DNA from: Desulfuromonadaceae bacterium UBA5613
Lineage (GTDB): Bacteria > Desulfobacterota > Desulfuromonadia > Desulfuromonadales > UBA2197
NCBI GenBank assembly: GCA_002424625.1
Contig: DIKR01000024.1
Location: forward strand, 9,888-18,489
DNA length: 8,602 nucleotides
Direction of reading: 5' to 3'
Positions 6,044 to 8,602 of the stretch are shown piece after piece. Both the position numbers and the translations under genes were made by a program. The number at the start of each line of letters is the position of its first letter. Within the stretch, counting starts at the first letter, position 1. Below the pieces are notes generated by a model that ran no database searches, was not told the origin of the DNA, and saw nothing but the letters and a program-made list of their open reading frames with translations.

Positions 6044-6430
6044 GTGAAAAAAACGATATTAACAGTTATGACTCTTTTGCTGGGTGTTGCTTTGGCGGTT
6101 GTGATTACCACCAAGGGAGACGGCAATGCTCTCCAGGTTAATCAGGTCGGCGCCGACCCCTTAGCGTACAGCGGCACTATTACTGTGACCGGAATCATGG
6201 CCGGCGTATCCAAAAGTGACCCAAGCATCTTCGGCATCTACGACATCAAAGAACTCCAGTGCACGACCGCCAACTGCAACAAAATCTACATACCGGTCCG
6301 GCATCAGGGGGCGATGCCGAAGATCGGGGATGAAGTCCGGGTTACCGGCAGCTTCAGCAAGGTGCCGCAAGGAGCGCTCTTTACTGCTGAGAAGATCAAA
6401 GTGGTGCGCAACCATCAGATCGGGGGATAA
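6044..6430 (+). CDS. Membrane-anchored OB-fold-like protein, C-x4-C pair
   Basis: A 128-residue exported protein of unknown function. The GTG start is chosen because AAAGGA (6031-6036) lies 7 bases before it and because it puts the lysine-rich start and hydrophobic segment (about 4-22) at the N terminus, as an uncleaved anchor or signal. The rest (about 41-122) reads as a five-stranded OB-type barrel: SGTITVTGIMAGV, then FGIYDI, then IYIPVRHQG, then P-K-I-G-D-E-V-R-V-T-G-S-F, then ALFTAEKIKVV. The GDEVRVTG stretch is typical of OB folds such as those of the BOF and CcmE groups, but no CcmE heme-binding His motif is seen. Cys73 and Cys78 form C-x4-C on a loop, possibly a disulfide or a metal site. 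Its stop codon abuts the permease ATG with no gap, so the products probably work together, perhaps as periplasmic partner of the transporter. Confidence 0.75.
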   Translation: MKKTILTVMTLLLGVALAVVITTKGDGNALQVNQVGADPLAYSGTITVTGIMAGVSKSDPSIFGIYDIKELQCTTANCNKIYIPVRHQGAMPKIGDEVRVTGSFSKVPQGALFTAEKIKVVRNHQIGG

Positions 6431-7594
6431 ATGACCCTCACTAAGCTTGTTTACAAAAATATTACCCGCCGCCGCGGCCGCTTCGTCTTTACCCTCCTCG
6501 GCATCACCATCGGCATCGCTTCTTTTGTCACCTTCATGTCGATGGGGGGGAGCCTGAAGAAGGAGATCTACCGGGAAACCGCCGCCCTCGGTGCTAATCT
6601 CGTTGTCATCCCCAAGGGCTCCTGCGGCTATGAGCAGCTGTCGATCCTCACCGGCGATCAGATGCCGACCAACATCTCTGCTGCCGAGATTGCCAGTATC
6701 CGTGCCATCCAGGGGCTGACGGTCGTCCCCTTCCTTGCCCAGCAGAGCGCCATCAACAACAAACCGGTCATCGTCAGCGGTATTGAACCGGCCGCAACAT
6801 TGGCCTTCAAGCGCTGGCAGATCAACCAGGGAAATTATTTTAGTTCTCCGGATGAACACGGTGTTGTGCTCGGAGCCGCCGCTGCCCGCCAGTTCGAACT
6901 CAAACCCGGGGGGAGCGTCACCATCCGCGGTGAGCAACTGCCGGTTCTCGGCATCCTCGGTGAAACCGGCGGTCGCGATGACGCCACTATCTTCCTTCCC
7001 CTCCCGGTGGCACAGCGCCTCTTCAACTCGGCGGATAACGTCTCTTACGCCGCCATCCGTGTTGAGCACCTGGCCGAGACCGAACGCTACATCGAAGAGA
7101 TCCGGATCGCGACCGGTCTCGGGGTGGTCTCTGACAAGCAGATGCTCCAATCTGTCCTCGGCATTGTCGGCACCGTCAACATCACCCTGCAGTTGATTGC
7201 TGCGGTGGCGGTCATCGCTGCCGCCTTCGGCATCGTCAATACCATGATGGCCGCCACCTATGAGCGGAAGCGCGAAATCGGTATCCTTCAGGCCCTCGGC
7301 GCCAGACGCCGGACGATCTTCACCCTCTTCATGCTCGAATCCGGATTTTACGGTCTCATCGGCGGCATCACCGGCGTCATCTTTGGCTTGGCAACCGCCA
7401 CTCTTGCCACCCCTTATATCAGCCAGAATGCCTTTACGACGCTGGTCAAAGGCTCGGGAAGCGGCTCACTGCTCGATATCAACATTATCATCAGCTCCAT
7501 CTTCTTCTCAGCCCTAGTCGCCATCGTCGCCGGTCTCTACCCGGCCTGGAAAGCGGCGCGACTCACTCCGGTGGAGGCGATCAGCTATGAGTAA
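6431..7594 (+). CDS. MacB/FtsX-type ABC transporter permease
   Basis: This is the membrane subunit of a type VII (MacB/LolC/FtsX-like) ABC system; it transmits ATPase motion to the periplasm rather than forming a classical channel. The 387 residues show the standard order: a basic N terminus with R-R-R-G-R-F (13-18), TM1 (about 17-38), a periplasmic MacB-core-like domain (about 40-245), TM2 (about 252-274), the cytoplasmic coupling stretch NTMMAATYERKREIGILQALGA (270-291), TM3 (about 297-328), TM4 (about 350-370) and the closing YPAWKAARLTPVEAI (370-384). The only Cys, Cys65, is in KGSCGYE (62-68) just outside TM1. ATP-binding is on a separate polypeptide, unlike MacB itself. A GGGGG run lies before the ATG, within the upstream gene's last codons. 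Neither strand offers an HlyD/MacA adaptor gene here. The substrate is unknown. Confidence 0.92.
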   Translation: MTLTKLVYKNITRRRGRFVFTLLGITIGIASFVTFMSMGGSLKKEIYRETAALGANLVVIPKGSCGYEQLSILTGDQMPTNISAAEIASIRAIQGLTVVPFLAQQSAINNKPVIVSGIEPAATLAFKRWQINQGNYFSSPDEHGVVLGAAAARQFELKPGGSVTIRGEQLPVLGILGETGGRDDATIFLPLPVAQRLFNSADNVSYAAIRVEHLAETERYIEEIRIATGLGVVSDKQMLQSVLGIVGTVNITLQLIAAVAVIAAAFGIVNTMMAATYERKREIGILQALGARRRTIFTLFMLESGFYGLIGGITGVIFGLATATLATPYISQNAFTTLVKGSGSGSLLDINIIISSIFFSALVAIVAGLYPAWKAARLTPVEAISYE

Positions 7595-8258
7595 CATCAT
7601 CCGTACTGAACATGCCGCGAAGACCTATGCCGTCGGTGAAATCACCACCCGTGCTCTCAAGGATGTCTCTCTGAATATTCCTCAGGGATCTTTCACCTGC
7701 ATTGTCGGTCCTTCCGGGCATGGCAAAAGTACCCTCATGCACCTCATCGGCGGACTCGACCGGCCAAGCAGCGGCAAAATCTATATCGGCGATACCGAGA
7801 TCAGCAGCATTACCAATACTGATTTGGCGCGACTGCGCAGCCAGCGGATCGGTTTTGTCTTTCAGTTCTTCAATCTGCTGCAGGGCTTGACTGCCATCGA
7901 GAATGTCGAAATTGCCATGATGCTGGCCGGGGTGGCTGAACCGGAACAACGGAGCCGTGCCGAGAAGTTACTGGCGCTGGTTGGTTTGGCAGAAAAAGCC
8001 GGGTCGAAACCGGGACAACTCTCCGGCGGACAGCAGCAACGGGTGGCCATTGCCCGGGCGCTGGCGAATGATCCTGACATCCTGCTGCTCGATGAACCGA
8101 CCGGCAACCTCGACTCCGTCGCCGAAGCCGAGATTCTCGACCTCCTGCAGGACCTGCATCGTCAGGGAAAAACCGTGATCATCGTCACCCACAGTGACGA
8201 AGTTGCCAAGCGGGCTGAACGGATCATCCGCGTCAAAGACGGACTGATTGCCGCCTAG
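7587..8258 (+). CDS. ABC transporter ATP-binding protein, LolD/MacB/FtsE type
   Basis: The 223-residue nucleotide-binding subunit of the adjacent permease; as a dimer at the cytoplasmic face it hydrolyses ATP. All motifs are present: Walker A GPSGHGKST (41-49), Q-loop Gln93 in FVFQFFNLL, signature LSGGQQQRVAIARAL (145-159), Walker B ILLLDEP with Glu170, D-loop GNLD (173-176) and switch His202 in VTHSDE. FQFFNLL and LSGGQQQRVAIARAL are typical of the LolD/MacB/FtsE subfamily. Position 45 of Walker A is His where Ser or Cys is usual. The gene overlaps the permease by 8 bases (ATGAGTAA), with GGAGG at 7573-7577 as ribosome site, indicating translational coupling. It is the last gene of the operon. 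Confidence 0.95.
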   Translation: MSNIIRTEHAAKTYAVGEITTRALKDVSLNIPQGSFTCIVGPSGHGKSTLMHLIGGLDRPSSGKIYIGDTEISSITNTDLARLRSQRIGFVFQFFNLLQGLTAIENVEIAMMLAGVAEPEQRSRAEKLLALVGLAEKAGSKPGQLSGGQQQRVAIARALANDPDILLLDEPTGNLDSVAEAEILDLLQDLHRQGKTVIIVTHSDEVAKRAERIIRVKDGLIAA

Positions 8259-8276
8259 TTGATGCATACAGCGCAC

Positions 8277-8313
8277 AAAAATGCCCGGCAATTTTGAATT
8301 GTCGGGCATTTTT
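8277..8313. terminator. Long symmetrical intrinsic terminator
   Basis: AAAAATGCCCGGCAATT (8277-8293) pairs with AATTGTCGGGCATTTTT (8297-8313): 17 pairs with one G-U, loop of three bases (in practice a slightly larger loop). The T-run is on the right and a matching A-run on the left, so it can stop transcription in both directions. It closes the ABC operon 18 bases after its last stop codon and insulates the next gene. Confidence 0.9.
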
Positions 8314-8387
8314 GCTGATCACTGCATTGATATTACGCTTTTTCACCAACAGACCAATACCAAAGGGTGAACAGAACGGCTGCGATC

Positions 8388-8416
8388 TTGACGAAAAAAG
8401 AGCAAAACCCTATAGT
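8388..8416 (+). promoter_or_regulatory. Sigma-70 promoter of the LpxH-like gene
   Basis: TTGACG (8388-8393, five of six to consensus) and TATAGT (8411-8416, five of six) are separated by exactly 17 bases, which include an A-rich tract. The start point would lie at about 8423-8424, at the A of the downstream ATG. The terminator upstream at 8277-8313 makes a promoter in this position necessary. Confidence 0.7.
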
Positions 8417-8423
8417 GCCGGCC

Positions 8424-8602
8424 ATGAAAGACCTTTTCCTTGCCGATGCGCACCTCCTGAATCCGGAAGACGACAACTACCGCCGCCTCCTGGCGCTCTT
8501 ACAGCGCGAAGAGGGGCAGGTCCGCACCCTTTATCTCCTTGGCGACATCTTTGAATTCTGGGTCGGTTACGAACACGTCGTCTTTACCCCCTATGTGCCG
8601 AT
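8424..8602 (+). CDS. LpxH-like metallophosphatase, 3' end missing (window edge)
   Basis: 59 N-terminal residues are visible of a calcineurin-fold metallophosphatase that resembles UDP-2,3-diacylglucosamine hydrolase (LpxH), the enzyme forming lipid X in lipid A synthesis. Metal-ligand motifs are Asp8 and His10 in FLADAHLL (D-x-H) and Asp41 in YLLGDIFEFWVG (G-D-x-F-E-x-W is the LpxH-type signature). The later H-containing motifs are beyond the edge, so LpxH proper cannot be separated from LpxH-like relatives. The ATG at 8424 is chosen because D-x-H is only seven residues in, as in the family; an in-frame GTG at 8415 would add three residues. There is no clear ribosome site, and a promoter ends eight bases before the ATG. 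Confidence 0.85.
   Translation, partial: MKDLFLADAHLLNPEDDNYRRLLALLQREEGQVRTLYLLGDIFEFWVGYEHVVFTPYVP

Noticed and set aside
6161..7150. 329-residue minus-strand open frame opposite the OB-fold and permease genes
   Set aside because: It spans two plus-strand genes with recognisable products; its Asp/Gly-rich translation is typical of an antisense shadow.
1..8602. CRISPR array, insertion sequence or long repeats
   Set aside because: No regularly spaced direct repeats, terminal inverted repeats or transposase-like product were seen on either strand.

Overview
The window looks like chromosomal DNA from a Gram-negative bacterium of the Desulfuromonadales/Geobacterales type. This is an inference from the gene order pgk-tpiA-secG-tRNA-Leu, moderate GC content, a Sec/lipoprotein-rich gene set and an LpxH-like gene. 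There is no mobile element, CRISPR array, rRNA or phage gene in it.

Layout. (1) Positions 1-2228, plus strand: the 3' part of pgk (cut by the window edge), then tpiA and secG, a glycolysis plus Sec-translocon cluster. (2) Positions 2243-2435: a self-contained tRNA-Leu(GAG) unit with a near-consensus sigma-70 promoter just upstream and an intrinsic terminator just downstream. (3) Positions 2476-5416, minus strand: a tight three-gene operon for exported proteins, transcribed as DUF3300 protein, DUF2950 protein, then a small lipoprotein. Spacers are 38 and 20 bases and all three genes have good Shine-Dalgarno sites. (4) Positions 5417-5585: a divergent intergenic region with operator-like symmetry and candidate promoters in both directions. 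(5) Positions 5586-8258, plus strand: a small Cys/His-rich secreted protein, a membrane-anchored OB-fold-like protein, a MacB/FtsX-type ABC permease and its LolD/MacB-type ATPase. The last three are translationally packed (0-base gap, then an 8-base overlap) and the unit ends in a long, symmetrical terminator hairpin. (6) Positions 8388-8602: a promoter and the 5' end of an LpxH-like calcineurin-fold phosphatase, cut by the right edge, whose ATG sits where transcription should start.

The two central blocks are the accessory part. The minus-strand operon encodes periplasmic or outer-membrane proteins of unknown function. The plus-strand operon encodes a MacB-like ABC system with no HlyD/MacA-type adaptor in the window. 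In its place is an OB-fold-like protein with a C-x4-C pair, preceded by a Cys-rich secreted peptide. Because the blocks are divergent and share one symmetric intergenic region, co-regulation is possible. The most interesting candidates for an undescribed system are this four-gene plus-strand unit and the lipoprotein added to the known DUF3300/DUF2950 pair.
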